Below, in pieces: positions 8,592-18,358 of a stretch of DNA of 64,000 nucleotides. The DNA is from an uncultured Lachnospiraceae bacterium (GTDB lineage Bacteria > Bacillota > Clostridia > Lachnospirales > Lachnospiraceae). A model generated the notes under the pieces. That model did not search any database, was not told the origin of the DNA, and saw only the letters and a program-made list of their open reading frames with translations. The stretch spans positions 175,402 to 239,401 of the forward strand of contig CAJTSB010000001.1 in assembly GCA_910578825.1 (NCBI GenBank), written 5' to 3'. The translations under genes were made by a program, and so were the position numbers. Every line of letters begins with the position of its first letter. Within the stretch, counting starts at the first letter, position 1.

Positions 8592-9755
8592 ATGAATAAA
8601 ATCATTATTTTTGAATCACGGACGGACTCTCTGCGGACATTTGCACAGCTTGCGGCAGAGGGATTTCGCAAAATCGGCTATCACGTATTGATGGCGGATA
8701 TGAACGACGAAGAGCAGACAAGAAAAAATATTTATGAATTTGCCGGACAGGGGGATACGGCGGCATTGTTTTTTAATCACGCCGGAATGAATCTTCTGAC
8801 AGCAGACAGAATGATTATCTGGAATGAGCTGGATATCGACTGTTATGATTTTATTGTGGATCATCCCATGTATTACCATGCGGCGATTATTTATCCGATT
8901 ACACGCCTGACGTTTTTGTGTGTAGATGAATATCACCAGAAATTCATAGAACGCTTTTATCCGGGCAGGGTGCGCAGTTTCTTTCTTCCTTTGGCGGGAA
9001 TCCGCAGACAGCAAGGGGCAATTCCCTTTGACGAACGCTCCATGGATATTTTGTTTACCGGAGCATATCTGATTGACAATAATGTGGAATACCACATTCG
9101 GGGATTGGGAGAAGGTCTCAGGCAGATTTGGCTGGAATGTTTTGAACTGCTCTGTACGCAGACGCATCTGACGCTGGAACACGGGCTGGAACGTTGCCTG
9201 AAGAAACGGGGGCTGGTGTTGCCAGAGGATGATTTACGGGATACCATCCGTCTGTTTGGAGATATGGACGGGATGCTGCGCAGCCGTGCCCGTGCCGAGG
9301 TAATCCGGACGCTTGCCAACGCAGATGTAAAGGTTCATATTTACGGCGAGGGATGGCAGTTTCTGGACTGCAAACAGGAGAATCTTATCATACACGACAG
9401 GATTCCGTTTGATGAGACGATTCCGCTGATTGCAGATGCAAGAATTGTCCTCAATGTTATGCCGTGGTTTAAGTCCGGCGTTCATGACCGGGTATATTCC
9501 GCGATGCTCAACGAATGCGTATGTCTGACAGATGGCAGTGAATATTTGAATCGCACGCTTGCAGACGGCAGGGAAGCCTTGTTTTATTCGCTGGATCATC
9601 TGGACGAATTGCCGGATAAGGTGAAACATTACTTAAAGGAGCCGGAAGAATTAAAGGAAATTGCACAAAGAGGCTGGAATTATGCGCAAGATACGCAGAC
9701 CTGGCAGTACCGGGCGCAGCAGATGGCGGAAATCATGGAAAAGAGCTGGGGTTAG
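8592..9755 (+). CDS. CgeB/YkvP-like glycosyltransferase
   Basis: 387 residues. The N-terminal half is a Rossmann-like domain starting MNKIIIFESRTDSL, with a conserved-looking VDHPMYYH segment where this group contacts the acceptor. The C-terminal half fits the GT-B nucleotide-sugar domain typical of Glyco_trans_1_2: VHIYGEGW, IHDRIPFDETIPLIADA, VLNVMPWFKSGVHDRVYSAM and a final helix with WQYRAQQMAEIM. A very similar C-terminal domain is present in the 782-residue protein at 10809 and a related one at 19474, so the cluster holds three paralogues. Probable role: sugar transfer onto flagellin or another surface polymer in the cytoplasm. Confidence 0.82.
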   Translation: MNKIIIFESRTDSLRTFAQLAAEGFRKIGYHVLMADMNDEEQTRKNIYEFAGQGDTAALFFNHAGMNLLTADRMIIWNELDIDCYDFIVDHPMYYHAAIIYPITRLTFLCVDEYHQKFIERFYPGRVRSFFLPLAGIRRQQGAIPFDERSMDILFTGAYLIDNNVEYHIRGLGEGLRQIWLECFELLCTQTHLTLEHGLERCLKKRGLVLPEDDLRDTIRLFGDMDGMLRSRARAEVIRTLANADVKVHIYGEGWQFLDCKQENLIIHDRIPFDETIPLIADARIVLNVMPWFKSGVHDRVYSAMLNECVCLTDGSEYLNRTLADGREALFYSLDHLDELPDKVKHYLKEPEELKEIAQRGWNYAQDTQTWQYRAQQMAEIMEKSWG

Positions 9756-9780
9756 AAGAACTATTTTGGAGAGTTAGAAT

Positions 9781-10809
9781 ATGGAAAGAAAGATAAGCAT
9801 TATAATTCCCTGTTACAATGCACAGCAGTACCTGGATCGTTGTCTGCTTTCGTTAGTGAATCAGACGATAGATCTGGATAAGTTGGAAATTATTTGTGTC
9901 AACGACGCCTCCACCGATGGCACATGGGATAAATTATGCAGTTGGGAGAGCCGGTATCCGGAAAATTTTCTGCTGGTGGACTGTGAGAAAAATGGAAAAC
10001 TGGGACGGGCGCGCAATATCGGTCTCAGTTACGCGACAGGAGACTATATTGCGTTTCTGGACGCAGACGACTGGATGGAACTGGATTCCTATGAACGATT
10101 GTATGGAATAATGCAGGAATATCAATGTGAGATTGTAGCTTTTCAGTTTGTGCGGGATGATGGCGTGCAGGATATCTGGGAGTGGCAGAACCGCCGCGAC
10201 CGGGAAGATTTCTATCTGGATCTGACAGACGATGAGGAGCGCAGAAAACTGCTGGTGACTGCGCTTATGGACAATGGATGTACCGATAAAATGTATACGA
10301 GGGAGTTTATAGAGGACAATCATCTCCGTTTCCCGGAGGGACGTGCCTATGAGGATATTTACTGGGGAGTATTGACACAGGTTCATGCGCGGCATGTCTG
10401 TTTTTTTAATGAGAAACTATATCATTATTATATCAATCCGGAATCCCTGGTAATGAAGAAGGATCAAATGCATCATATGGATATTTTTTATACCACAATG
10501 ATGATGTGGGAGGAATGCGGGCGTCGGGGCGTGCTGGAGAAATATCCCCGGGAAATGGAATTGAATTTCCTGATTTATTATTATCTGGGCGGGCTGAAAA
10601 TGCTGGCGCTGCGCTACACTGATTTAAAGTATGGAGAATTTCAGGAAATGTGTTGCAAGGTCATGCAGACGGTGCCGGATTATAAGACAAATCCCTATCT
10701 GGTGCAGGTACTTGACGCTATGCAGCAGCTTCAGATTGCTTTGATTGACCAGAATATTTCCAGGGGAGAGTTTGCACAGGTGGTGGACATGATAAGAGGA
10801 GGCAGATAA
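9781..10809 (+). CDS. Glycosyltransferase family 2
   Basis: 342 residues with a canonical GT-A start: ISIIIPCYNAQQYLDRCLLSL, then VNDASTDGTWDKL and the DxD metal/nucleotide motif at AFLDADDWMELDS. The C-terminal part (~200-342) is a helical extension typical of GT2 enzymes that act on teichoic acid or capsule. It shares this architecture with the minus-strand gene at 17254. The stop codon overlaps the ATG of the next gene (TAATG), so the two are translationally coupled. Confidence 0.9.
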   Translation: MERKISIIIPCYNAQQYLDRCLLSLVNQTIDLDKLEIICVNDASTDGTWDKLCSWESRYPENFLLVDCEKNGKLGRARNIGLSYATGDYIAFLDADDWMELDSYERLYGIMQEYQCEIVAFQFVRDDGVQDIWEWQNRRDREDFYLDLTDDEERRKLLVTALMDNGCTDKMYTREFIEDNHLRFPEGRAYEDIYWGVLTQVHARHVCFFNEKLYHYYINPESLVMKKDQMHHMDIFYTTMMMWEECGRRGVLEKYPREMELNFLIYYYLGGLKMLALRYTDLKYGEFQEMCCKVMQTVPDYKTNPYLVQVLDAMQQLQIALIDQNISRGEFAQVVDMIRGGR

Positions 10810-13157
10810 TGAAGGCAAAAATATATACGATGACCCATAAGAAATTTCATGAACCGCAGGACAGCATCTACGTGCCCCTTCATGTAGGACGGGCGGAGGC
10901 AGAAGATCTGGGCTACCAGGGGGATAACGAAGGAGACTCGATTTCCGGATGGAATAAATATTATGGAGAGCTTACCGGCGTCTACTGGGTCTGGAAGAAT
11001 GAAAAAGAGGCGGATATCATCGGAATCTGCCATTACCGCCGTTATTTCATGAATAAGCAGAGACAGTTATTGAGCGGGCAGGAGTATGAAGAAATTTTAA
11101 AAGATTACGATATCATTGTTTCGAATAAGGCCTATGCGGATACGAATTATCTGGATTACTATGCGGAGGCGCACAATGTGCAGGATCTTCTGACCGTGGG
11201 GGAGGTCATGAAAGAGAAATATCCGGACTATGCGCCGTATTTCCAGGCGGCGATGGAGGGTGACGTATATTATTACGGGAATCTCATGGTAACTTCGCGC
11301 GAACTGTTTTCTTCATATGCGGCATGGCTGTTTGACATCCTCTTTGAGGTACAGAAACGGATTGATGTGGAATCCTATGATTTGTATAACCGGCGCGTGT
11401 TTGGTTTCCTTTCCGAGCAGATGATAAAAATCTGGGCGGATAAGAACCACTTGAAGGTTTATGAGGGAATCGTAGGGATTACTTCGGAGAAAGCGGAGAC
11501 CGTGGAGTTTAAGCTTGCCATGAGCCAGCTTGTTAAGCTGGGGCAGATTGACGAGGCGCGGCAGATGTTCAATGAATATATGGAGCTGCGGCCGGATATC
11601 GGACTTGAGCTGTCGGACATTCGCGGGGAAATCCCCATGATTGAGCAATTGCTGTATATTGCGCAGGAGGAGCGCGAGCGCGAAGTGGCAGGTCTGATGG
11701 AATTTTCCAACGACCTGAACGAATGGATTGCGCATTACCGCAAAGTTTTGGAATGTATGGCTCGCTTTTCTAAAGGAGAGAAGAGGCGGGAGGATATAGA
11801 TTATATACGCAGGAATCAGGCGTCCTGGGTCATGGGGGAAGTCATGCTCATGAATGTAAAACCGGGTATTATCGAGAATTCACAACAGGCGGTACAGCCG
11901 TTGTATGAAGTCAGCCAGCCAGCCGTCAAGGCAGAAACGGGCGGGGCGGAGGAAGGAAAGCGGCTGATATTTTTTGTCGGCGTATACGATACGCTGGATT
12001 TGTTTACGTATCAGCTGCGGCAGGAATTTGAGGCATTGGGCTATGAGACCATGATTTTTGACGTCCGTGACACGAAAAAAGGGCTGAAGGAACTGTCCGC
12101 CTTTTCTGCAAAACCGGTCAAAGCGGCGATTACGTTTAACAATCTGGGATTTAATATGGAACTTCGCGCCGGACAGAATATCTGGGAGGAATTGGGGATT
12201 CCGTGTATCAATATATTGATGGATCACCCCTTCTGTTATAAGAATGCCCTGGATCATGCGCCCGCGAATGCGATTGTACTCTGTACGGATCGTAACCATA
12301 TGCGGTATCTGGAACGTTTTTATCCGCAAATACCGATGATTGGCTATCTTCCTCATGCGGGAAAGGAATTGTCAGAGGTGAAACGCCCGCTTGCAGAGCG
12401 CGGCACAGATGTGTTGTACGCGGGAAATCTTTCCAGCAGCTTTGCAGAAAATATCATACCGGATCTATCTAAATACAGCGAATTTGACGCCAGAGCATTG
12501 TGCCGGAGGGCGTATGAAGATCTGATTGCGCATCCTGCAAAGACAACGGAGCAGGCGTTGGAGGATGCGTTGCAGGAGCAGGGACTTGCGTTGTCTGATG
12601 AGGCATTGAAAGATATTATCGCGGATCTTCATTTTGTGGATCTGTATGCGGTTTCCTACTACCGGGAAAAGACGGTGCAGGCGATTGCAGAACAGGGAAT
12701 TCAGGTACAGATTTATGGAGCCGGATGGGAGAACTGCGCGTGGATTCACAGACCGAATGTCAGCTACGGCGGGAAAATCCCGGCGGAGGAAGTAATTGAA
12801 AAGATGCAGGATGCCAAAATCGTTTTAAGTACCATGACCTGGTTTAAGGATGGTACCCACGACCGCGTCTTTAACGGGATGATGCAAGGCGCGGTTGCAG
12901 TTACGGATACTTCGGGGTATATGAAGGAAGAATTCTGCGGATATGCGGACGAGACGCATCCGGAGGAAGATGGGCGTGAGCTTGTATTCTTCGAGCTGGA
13001 GGAATTGGAGAAACTTCCGGCACAGGTACAGGAATTGCTGGATCATCCCAGCAAAGCGCAGCAGATTGCAGACCGGGGTTATGCAAAGGCAAAGCAGTCC
13101 CATACCTGGCGCGCACGCGCGCAGGAGCTTGCGCAGGATTTGCTGTCGCAGCTTTGA
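10809..13157 (+). CDS. DUF4422 domain fused to CgeB-like glycosyltransferase
   Basis: 782 residues. Residues 1-~250 match DUF4422, a glycosyltransferase-like domain: KIYTMTHKKFHEP, YWVWKN and the diagnostic GICHYRRYF, then FYGNLMV-type (YYGNLMVTSRELF). A ~120-residue helical linker follows. From ~390 to the end is a GT-B domain homologous to the protein at 8592 (INILMDHPFCYKNAL, VQIYGAGWEN, VLSTMTWFKDGTHDRVFNGM). Two transferases in one chain suggest successive sugar additions to the same acceptor. It starts on the TAATG overlap with the upstream GT2. Confidence 0.85.
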   Translation: MKAKIYTMTHKKFHEPQDSIYVPLHVGRAEAEDLGYQGDNEGDSISGWNKYYGELTGVYWVWKNEKEADIIGICHYRRYFMNKQRQLLSGQEYEEILKDYDIIVSNKAYADTNYLDYYAEAHNVQDLLTVGEVMKEKYPDYAPYFQAAMEGDVYYYGNLMVTSRELFSSYAAWLFDILFEVQKRIDVESYDLYNRRVFGFLSEQMIKIWADKNHLKVYEGIVGITSEKAETVEFKLAMSQLVKLGQIDEARQMFNEYMELRPDIGLELSDIRGEIPMIEQLLYIAQEEREREVAGLMEFSNDLNEWIAHYRKVLECMARFSKGEKRREDIDYIRRNQASWVMGEVMLMNVKPGIIENSQQAVQPLYEVSQPAVKAETGGAEEGKRLIFFVGVYDTLDLFTYQLRQEFEALGYETMIFDVRDTKKGLKELSAFSAKPVKAAITFNNLGFNMELRAGQNIWEELGIPCINILMDHPFCYKNALDHAPANAIVLCTDRNHMRYLERFYPQIPMIGYLPHAGKELSEVKRPLAERGTDVLYAGNLSSSFAENIIPDLSKYSEFDARALCRRAYEDLIAHPAKTTEQALEDALQEQGLALSDEALKDIIADLHFVDLYAVSYYREKTVQAIAEQGIQVQIYGAGWENCAWIHRPNVSYGGKIPAEEVIEKMQDAKIVLSTMTWFKDGTHDRVFNGMMQGAVAVTDTSGYMKEEFCGYADETHPEEDGRELVFFELEELEKLPAQVQELLDHPSKAQQIADRGYAKAKQSHTWRARAQELAQDLLSQL

Positions 13158-13219
13158 GCAAGGCAATCATAGAGAATCGTGAAGGAAAGAGCAGGAAGGA
13201 CAGGAAAGAGACGGGGCAT

Positions 13220-15673
13220 ATGGGAGCAGAAACGAAGAAACGGGATAAGAGAATACTGGTAATCACCCATCAGCTATCCAGGACGGGAGCGCCGATTGTG
13301 CTGCTGGATATGATTCGCTGCTATCACAGGCAGGGTTATTCTTTGGAAGTGATTACGATGCTGGACGGGGAACTCAGGCAGGAACTGGAGGAGCTTGGGA
13401 TTTTTGTGCGGATACAGGAACATTTTGTCGCAGAGGCGGAGGAATTTCTGCGCTATGCCGGAAATTTCCAGATGGTAGTTGCCAATACACTGATAACGTT
13501 TGAGGCAGTGCAGCTCCTGAAATATACGGAGATTCCGGTGTTGTGGTGGCTGCATGAGGGCAGGCAGTATTTTGAGCATTTTCACACGGTGCTGCCGGAC
13601 TTTGCCGAATTGCCATCGAATGTTCAGGTGTTTTCGGTGGGACATTATGTGCAGGAGGTCATAGAGGAGTTGTATGGCGTCCGCACGGAAATTCTGCATT
13701 TGGGCGTGGAGGATTTAAAAACGATCATCCATAATGCTATGGACACAGGGAAGATTCGTTTTCTTACCGCGGGTACCTATTCCAGAATGAAGGGACAGGA
13801 TATTCTGGCAGAGGCAATTCGCAAACTGCCGCAGGAATATCTTGCACGGACGGAGTTTTATTTCTGCGGCAATGAGCAGATGTATGATGAGACGGTATTT
13901 CATCCGGTCAAACAGTTATGTGAGGAATATGAAAATGTAACGCTGCTGCATCAGTTATCCAGAGAGGAAACGCTGGCATGGATGGAGAGGTGCGACTGTC
14001 TGATTGTACCCTCCCGCGTCGACCCGATTCCTACGGTGGCGGTAGAAATGATGATGAAAGGAAATCTTTGTCTGTGTACAGAGGTATGCGGTATTGCGCA
14101 TTATATTGAGGATGGCGTCAACGGATTTACAGTTCCTTCCGAAGATACAACATTACTGGTGGAGAAGATACAGTATATTGTCGATAATAATAAAGAGTTC
14201 GATGCAGTAAGGAATGGCGGCAGGAACGTCTATGAGCAATATTTTTCCATGGACGTGTTTGAACGCCGGATTACCGAACTGGCAGAGTGTTATATGGAAG
14301 AAGAAACATTCGAAGAAACTGAGGAGAAACAGATGGGATTGGCGACGGTTGTTATTACAACATATAATCAGAGTAACAGACTCCTGCATTGCCTGGAATG
14401 GTTGAAAGAGGTTTCCGGGATTGCCAATATTGTAATTGCAGACAATGGTTCTACAGACGGAACTTCTGATTTGCTTGCAGATATGGGATATGATTTTATC
14501 TATTTTGACGAGGGTGTGCAGGGGTATGCAAAGGTTTGGAATGCCGCCATTGAAAATTTTGAACTGGAAGATGTGGTTGTGTTTCTGGAACCGGGATACC
14601 TGCCGGGGAAGGAATGTATTTTACGGATGGCAGAGGTGTTGGAGCAGGAAGGTTGCGGTATGGTGGGTCCTGTGGGCAATGGACTCTCTGCATTTCAACA
14701 TTATCCGGTTCAGAAAGTGGAAGACCTTCTGACTGTGGAAATGGAATTGCCTGACGACGGGAGCAGTGCGATTCACTCTTTGAGTATCGGCAATGGATTA
14801 TGGGCTGTCTCACAAAAAGTATTACATGAGAATGGTGCGTTTGATGAAGAACTGTCTGCCTCCAAAAATGTACTGGCGGATTTTGAACTGCGTATGGTGC
14901 AAAAGGGTTATCAGCCCATGATCTGCCGTCATGCACTGGCTTTTTGCATATCAGAGACAGCGCCTTATACAGATAATGCGAATTTATCGGGAAGATGTGA
15001 CAGGGACGTCCTGAAAGACAAATGGGAGATGAATTATTTTAATTTTATGCCGCATTTAAATCTGATTGGTATGATCGAAGCAGAAAGAGAAGCGCCGATT
15101 CGGGTTCTCGAGGTGGGATGCGACCTTGGCGTAACGCTGCTGGAAATAAAGAATCGTTTTCCAAACAGCCAGGTGTATGGGCTTGAAATCAATTCGGTGT
15201 CGGCAGGGATAGCAAAATATTTTGCCGAGGTAGCGGTTGGCAATATAGAGGACAGGCAGATCCCATTTGACGGGAAATTTGATTATATTATATTTGGAGA
15301 TGTTTTGGAACATCTGCGTGACCCTCAGGGAATCGTGCGTTTTTGCAGGGAGCTGCTTACAGAGCCTGGATATATCCTGACCAGCATTCCCAATCTGATG
15401 CACGTATCCGTGATGGAACAGCTTCTTCACGGCAGGTTTATTTATCAGGATGAGGGATTATTGGACAGAAGCCATATACACCTTTTTACCTGTTATGAAA
15501 TTCAGAAAATGTTTCTGGAAGAGGGATATATTCTGGATGTGCTGAGTGGAACTTCGATTGCATTTGACACCGGACGGGAAGCCCTGATACAGAAACTGAT
15601 GGAAATTTCGGAAGGCGTGGAGGAGCATATGTACCGTACCTACCAATATCTGGTGAGGGCGAGAAAAGCCTGA
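13220..15673 (+). CDS. Trifunctional protein: GT4 glycosyltransferase, GT2 glycosyltransferase and SAM methyltransferase
   Basis: I prefer the ATG at 13220 (817 aa), with AGGAAAGAG upstream. An in-frame TTG at 13154 overlaps the previous stop but has only a weak site. Residues ~1-370 are a GT-B GT4 enzyme (ILVITHQLSRTGAPIVLLDM, LTAGTYSRMKGQDIL, IVPSRVDPIPTVAVEMM with the E of the EX7E motif). Residues ~372-600 are GT2-like (ATVVITTYNQSNRLLHCL, IADNGSTDGTSDLL). Residues ~620-790 are a class I methyltransferase (VLEVGCDLGVTLLEI, YIIFGDVLEHL). The three activities fit stepwise addition of two sugars and one methyl group. Similar GT2-methyltransferase fusions occur at 2 and 20677. Confidence 0.85.
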   Translation: MGAETKKRDKRILVITHQLSRTGAPIVLLDMIRCYHRQGYSLEVITMLDGELRQELEELGIFVRIQEHFVAEAEEFLRYAGNFQMVVANTLITFEAVQLLKYTEIPVLWWLHEGRQYFEHFHTVLPDFAELPSNVQVFSVGHYVQEVIEELYGVRTEILHLGVEDLKTIIHNAMDTGKIRFLTAGTYSRMKGQDILAEAIRKLPQEYLARTEFYFCGNEQMYDETVFHPVKQLCEEYENVTLLHQLSREETLAWMERCDCLIVPSRVDPIPTVAVEMMMKGNLCLCTEVCGIAHYIEDGVNGFTVPSEDTTLLVEKIQYIVDNNKEFDAVRNGGRNVYEQYFSMDVFERRITELAECYMEEETFEETEEKQMGLATVVITTYNQSNRLLHCLEWLKEVSGIANIVIADNGSTDGTSDLLADMGYDFIYFDEGVQGYAKVWNAAIENFELEDVVVFLEPGYLPGKECILRMAEVLEQEGCGMVGPVGNGLSAFQHYPVQKVEDLLTVEMELPDDGSSAIHSLSIGNGLWAVSQKVLHENGAFDEELSASKNVLADFELRMVQKGYQPMICRHALAFCISETAPYTDNANLSGRCDRDVLKDKWEMNYFNFMPHLNLIGMIEAEREAPIRVLEVGCDLGVTLLEIKNRFPNSQVYGLEINSVSAGIAKYFAEVAVGNIEDRQIPFDGKFDYIIFGDVLEHLRDPQGIVRFCRELLTEPGYILTSIPNLMHVSVMEQLLHGRFIYQDEGLLDRSHIHLFTCYEIQKMFLEEGYILDVLSGTSIAFDTGREALIQKLMEISEGVEEHMYRTYQYLVRARKA

Positions 15674-15741
15674 GAAGGAAGATACGGGATCTGTAAATGG
15701 GAGAAAACAGAAATCCAGAGAAAGAAGCAGAAGAATAAATT

Positions 15742-16755
15742 ATGTTGTACATGAGAGTGGATATGAATAACCGGATTGGTACCGGACAAATGATGCGCTG
15801 TCTGTCCATTGCAGACGCGGCAAGGACGTTGGGGGAACAGACGACGTTTATCCTTGCAGATAATCAGGCGAAAAGCCTTATTCGAAGAAGAGGGCACCGC
15901 GCCATTGTGCTTCGCACGCCGTGGGATGATAAACAGGCAGAATTTCCGGTTTTGCTGAAAGTGATCCGGGAACATGGCATCCGAAGGATACTGATTGACA
16001 GTTACCAGGTTACGCCGGTTTATCTTGGAGGTCTGAAAAAGCATACGGAAGTATATTATATGGATGATTTGAACGCGTTTTGCTATCCCGTGGACGGGCT
16101 TATCTGCTATGCAAATTATTGGCAAAAGTTACGGCATCAGGAGAATTACGAAAACGTAAAACTATATCTGGGGACACAGTACACCCCTCTCAGGGATATG
16201 TTTTCCAATTGCGGTGAAAAGGAGATTAAGGCAGGCGTGGAATCGTTGTTGCTGCTTTCCGGAGGCTCAGACCCATATGACGTCCTGGAGGGTATACTTC
16301 AGGGAATTCACCGGGAAAGATATCGAAAGATCAACGTGATATGCGGTATTTATTATTCGAAATATAACCAGTTGTGTAAGAAATATAAAAAGAATGAAAA
16401 CGTTCGGATTTATCGTGGAATTCCCGATATAGCGTCTTATATGCATGAGGCGGATCTTGCTATTTCAGCGGGCGGTACGACGCTCTATGAGCTCTGTGCT
16501 ATGGGTACGCCGGCGATTTCTTATTCTTTTACAGACAATCAGACGGCAAGCCTGGAAAAGTTCAATGAGGACGGACTTATTTCCTATGCGGGTGATATGC
16601 GCAAAGACGATGTCATAGAGCATATTGCAGGGTATCTGGAATATTATGGACAGGAGCAGAATGTGCGGCAGGAGCGTTCCCTGCGAATGCAGGAATTTGT
16701 GGATGGGAAGGGTGCGTTGCGTGTCGCAGAGGCATTGATGGACAGGAATTTATAA
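15742..16755 (+). CDS. PseG-like nucleotide-sugar hydrolase
   Basis: 337 residues. The N-terminus MLYMRVDMNNRIGTGQMMRCLSIADA is cut here to its motif IGTGQMMRCLSIA, which corresponds to the PseG signature GxGHxxRCLxLA with His replaced by Gln. The GT-B C-terminal half has LLLSGGSDPYDVL and AISAGGTTLYELCAMGTPA, close to PseG/MurG nucleotide binding. PseG removes UDP in pseudaminic acid synthesis for flagellin glycosylation. No PseB/C/H/I/F is in this window, and the usual active-site His of the first motif is absent, so it may be a relative with another substrate. It follows the trifunctional transferase. Confidence 0.68.
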   Translation: MLYMRVDMNNRIGTGQMMRCLSIADAARTLGEQTTFILADNQAKSLIRRRGHRAIVLRTPWDDKQAEFPVLLKVIREHGIRRILIDSYQVTPVYLGGLKKHTEVYYMDDLNAFCYPVDGLICYANYWQKLRHQENYENVKLYLGTQYTPLRDMFSNCGEKEIKAGVESLLLLSGGSDPYDVLEGILQGIHRERYRKINVICGIYYSKYNQLCKKYKKNENVRIYRGIPDIASYMHEADLAISAGGTTLYELCAMGTPAISYSFTDNQTASLEKFNEDGLISYAGDMRKDDVIEHIAGYLEYYGQEQNVRQERSLRMQEFVDGKGALRVAEALMDRNL

Positions 16756-16827
16756 ATTGATCTAAGGGAAAACAGCTTTTCTTACGATATATATAACAGA
16801 GTATTTTACAAGAAAGGACGAGATATC

Positions 16828-17193
16828 ATGGAAGATAACCGTAAAGAGCAAGTAGAGGCTTTGGAGGCATTAAGGGACTATAATCCAAAGATTTGTAAGG
16901 CATTAAAAGAAGTTGTACCGGAACTTAAAGGAGAAAAGAAAGAGGATACACAGGAATATGTAGATCACATTTTCCGCGGTGTCAACTGGGAACTTCAGGT
17001 CATCAATGGCACGATGCAGTTGTTGAACGAGAAGGAAGAACAGGTATCGAAAGATGCGTTGAACGAGATGATTTCCCATATCAATGATGCTTATAATTCT
17101 AAGGAGGAACAGAAACTGGCACAGGTAATCGAGTCGGAACTGCTTCCTTTTGCGGAAAAGCTGGACGGCTGCATAGAGAAAGCCCTGGCATAA
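16828..17193 (+). CDS. Small acidic helical protein of unknown function
   Basis: 121 residues, rich in Glu/Lys/Asn, predicted by eye to be all-helical, with no signal peptide, membrane segment or cysteine cluster. I do not recognise the family. It has a good ribosome binding site (AAGAAAGGACGAG), its own 72-bp upstream spacer and a strong terminator directly behind it, so it appears to be a real gene expressed at the end of this transcription unit. It lies between the PseG-like gene and a convergent glycosyltransferase in a flagellin-modification island. A chaperone or adaptor role is possible but not shown. Confidence 0.7.
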   Translation: MEDNRKEQVEALEALRDYNPKICKALKEVVPELKGEKKEDTQEYVDHIFRGVNWELQVINGTMQLLNEKEEQVSKDALNEMISHINDAYNSKEEQKLAQVIESELLPFAEKLDGCIEKALA

Positions 17194-17204
17194 CAGGAGC
17201 GCAT

Positions 17205-17254
17205 AAAATGTTTCAGAATTGTACTTTTGGGAAAAGCAATTCTGAAACATTTTT
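17205..17254. terminator. Bidirectional intrinsic terminator
   Basis: Perfect arms 17207-17220 and 17238-17251 (AATGTTTCAGAATT and its complement) with a 17-nt loop, flanked by A-run on the left and TTTTT on the right. It lies exactly between two convergent genes and can stop transcription from both sides. Confidence 0.88.
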
Positions 17255-18279
17255 TATAAGATTTGGTTCTTTAACGCAAGGAAATTCTCTGAGGTAAACG
17301 TTTGCTCCAGCGTAGAGAACAGAAGCTGTTCGATCGGTGACTGCTGTTGTGAGAGAAAGGGGTTTGCACGCCAGGAGGGGAAACAGGTTCGGACGGTATT
17401 CTGCATAATTTGTAACTGCGCCAGAGGGGCATAAGTAAAGCGGTCGAGAACAAACAGCAGCGTATCGATATAATAGGTACGCACGAACATAGCCTCAACG
17501 GCAAAATAATAATCTTTGAGGAATCCGCGTTGCTCACACTCTTCCAGGAACTGCATTTGCACTTTCAGACGGTCAAACTGGTGAAAATCATCAATTTGAC
17601 CTTTTAACATGGTACTGTTTATATTCAGGCGATAGAAATACAGCGGAACCGGAAGGTAAGCATAGGAGTCCACATAAAAGGAGACAAGCTGGGAAAAAAG
17701 CGTGTCCTCATGCGCCAGGTGTTCTGCATTTCGAATCTGATGCTCCACCAGAAGGTCACGGCGGTAAAGTTTGTTGCAAATGATGCCGGATTTGGGTACC
17801 GAGGTACAGTAAACCTGTCTGCTGGCAGAGTCTGTTACCTGACAGGAAGCGGGAACGACTGCGAAGGCGTCTGTTTGATGGGACCAGGCGTCCGGCGTAC
17901 GTGTGAAATCAAATTCCAGGATGTCACAGTGAAGGCTGGCAGCGTGCTTTAACAGTAATTCCAGCGCATAGGGTGCGATGGCGTCGTCCGAGTCTACGTA
18001 CAGGACATAGTCTCCGCTGGCATAGGAGAGGGCAAGATTTCGCGCAAAGCCCTGTCCCTGGTTCTCGGTAAGGGGAATCAGTATCACCTGTTCCGGGAAA
18101 CGTGCCTCAAAATCCTGTAAGATGGCAAGCGTATTGTCGGAGGATGCGTCATCGATAAAGATGAATTCGAGGTTCTCCATGCCGATGGATTGTGACGTCA
18201 GGCTTTCCATGCAGGCGGGCAGCCAGGAAACGGAATTGTAGCAGGGTGTGATGATGGAAACTGTCGGTATATTTTTCAT
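17254..18279 (-). CDS. Glycosyltransferase family 2
   Basis: 341 residues on the minus strand, the only reversed gene among the transferases. GT-A motifs: VSIITPCYNSVSWLPACMESL, FIDDASSDNTLAIL and the DxD at LYVDSDDAIAPYAL. The helical C-terminal extension resembles the gene at 9781 (both near 341 aa), which suggests duplication followed by inversion. Ribosome binding site AAAGGAGCCTGAT precedes the ATG. The 79-bp gap to the divergent gene at 18359 must hold promoters for one or both directions. Confidence 0.9.
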   Translation of the reverse strand: MKNIPTVSIITPCYNSVSWLPACMESLTSQSIGMENLEFIFIDDASSDNTLAILQDFEARFPEQVILIPLTENQGQGFARNLALSYASGDYVLYVDSDDAIAPYALELLLKHAASLHCDILEFDFTRTPDAWSHQTDAFAVVPASCQVTDSASRQVYCTSVPKSGIICNKLYRRDLLVEHQIRNAEHLAHEDTLFSQLVSFYVDSYAYLPVPLYFYRLNINSTMLKGQIDDFHQFDRLKVQMQFLEECEQRGFLKDYYFAVEAMFVRTYYIDTLLFVLDRFTYAPLAQLQIMQNTVRTCFPSWRANPFLSQQQSPIEQLLFSTLEQTFTSENFLALKNQIL

Positions 18280-18358
18280 ATCAGGCTCCTTTACATATTT
18301 CTGGTTTTCGTTATTTATTATTATATAGGAAAGCTATGGACAAGGAAAGGGAAAGATT

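Noticed and set aside
8616..9182. 188-codon minus-strand frame in the CgeB-like gene
   Set aside because: It lies entirely within a supported glycosyltransferase and shows no motif of its own.
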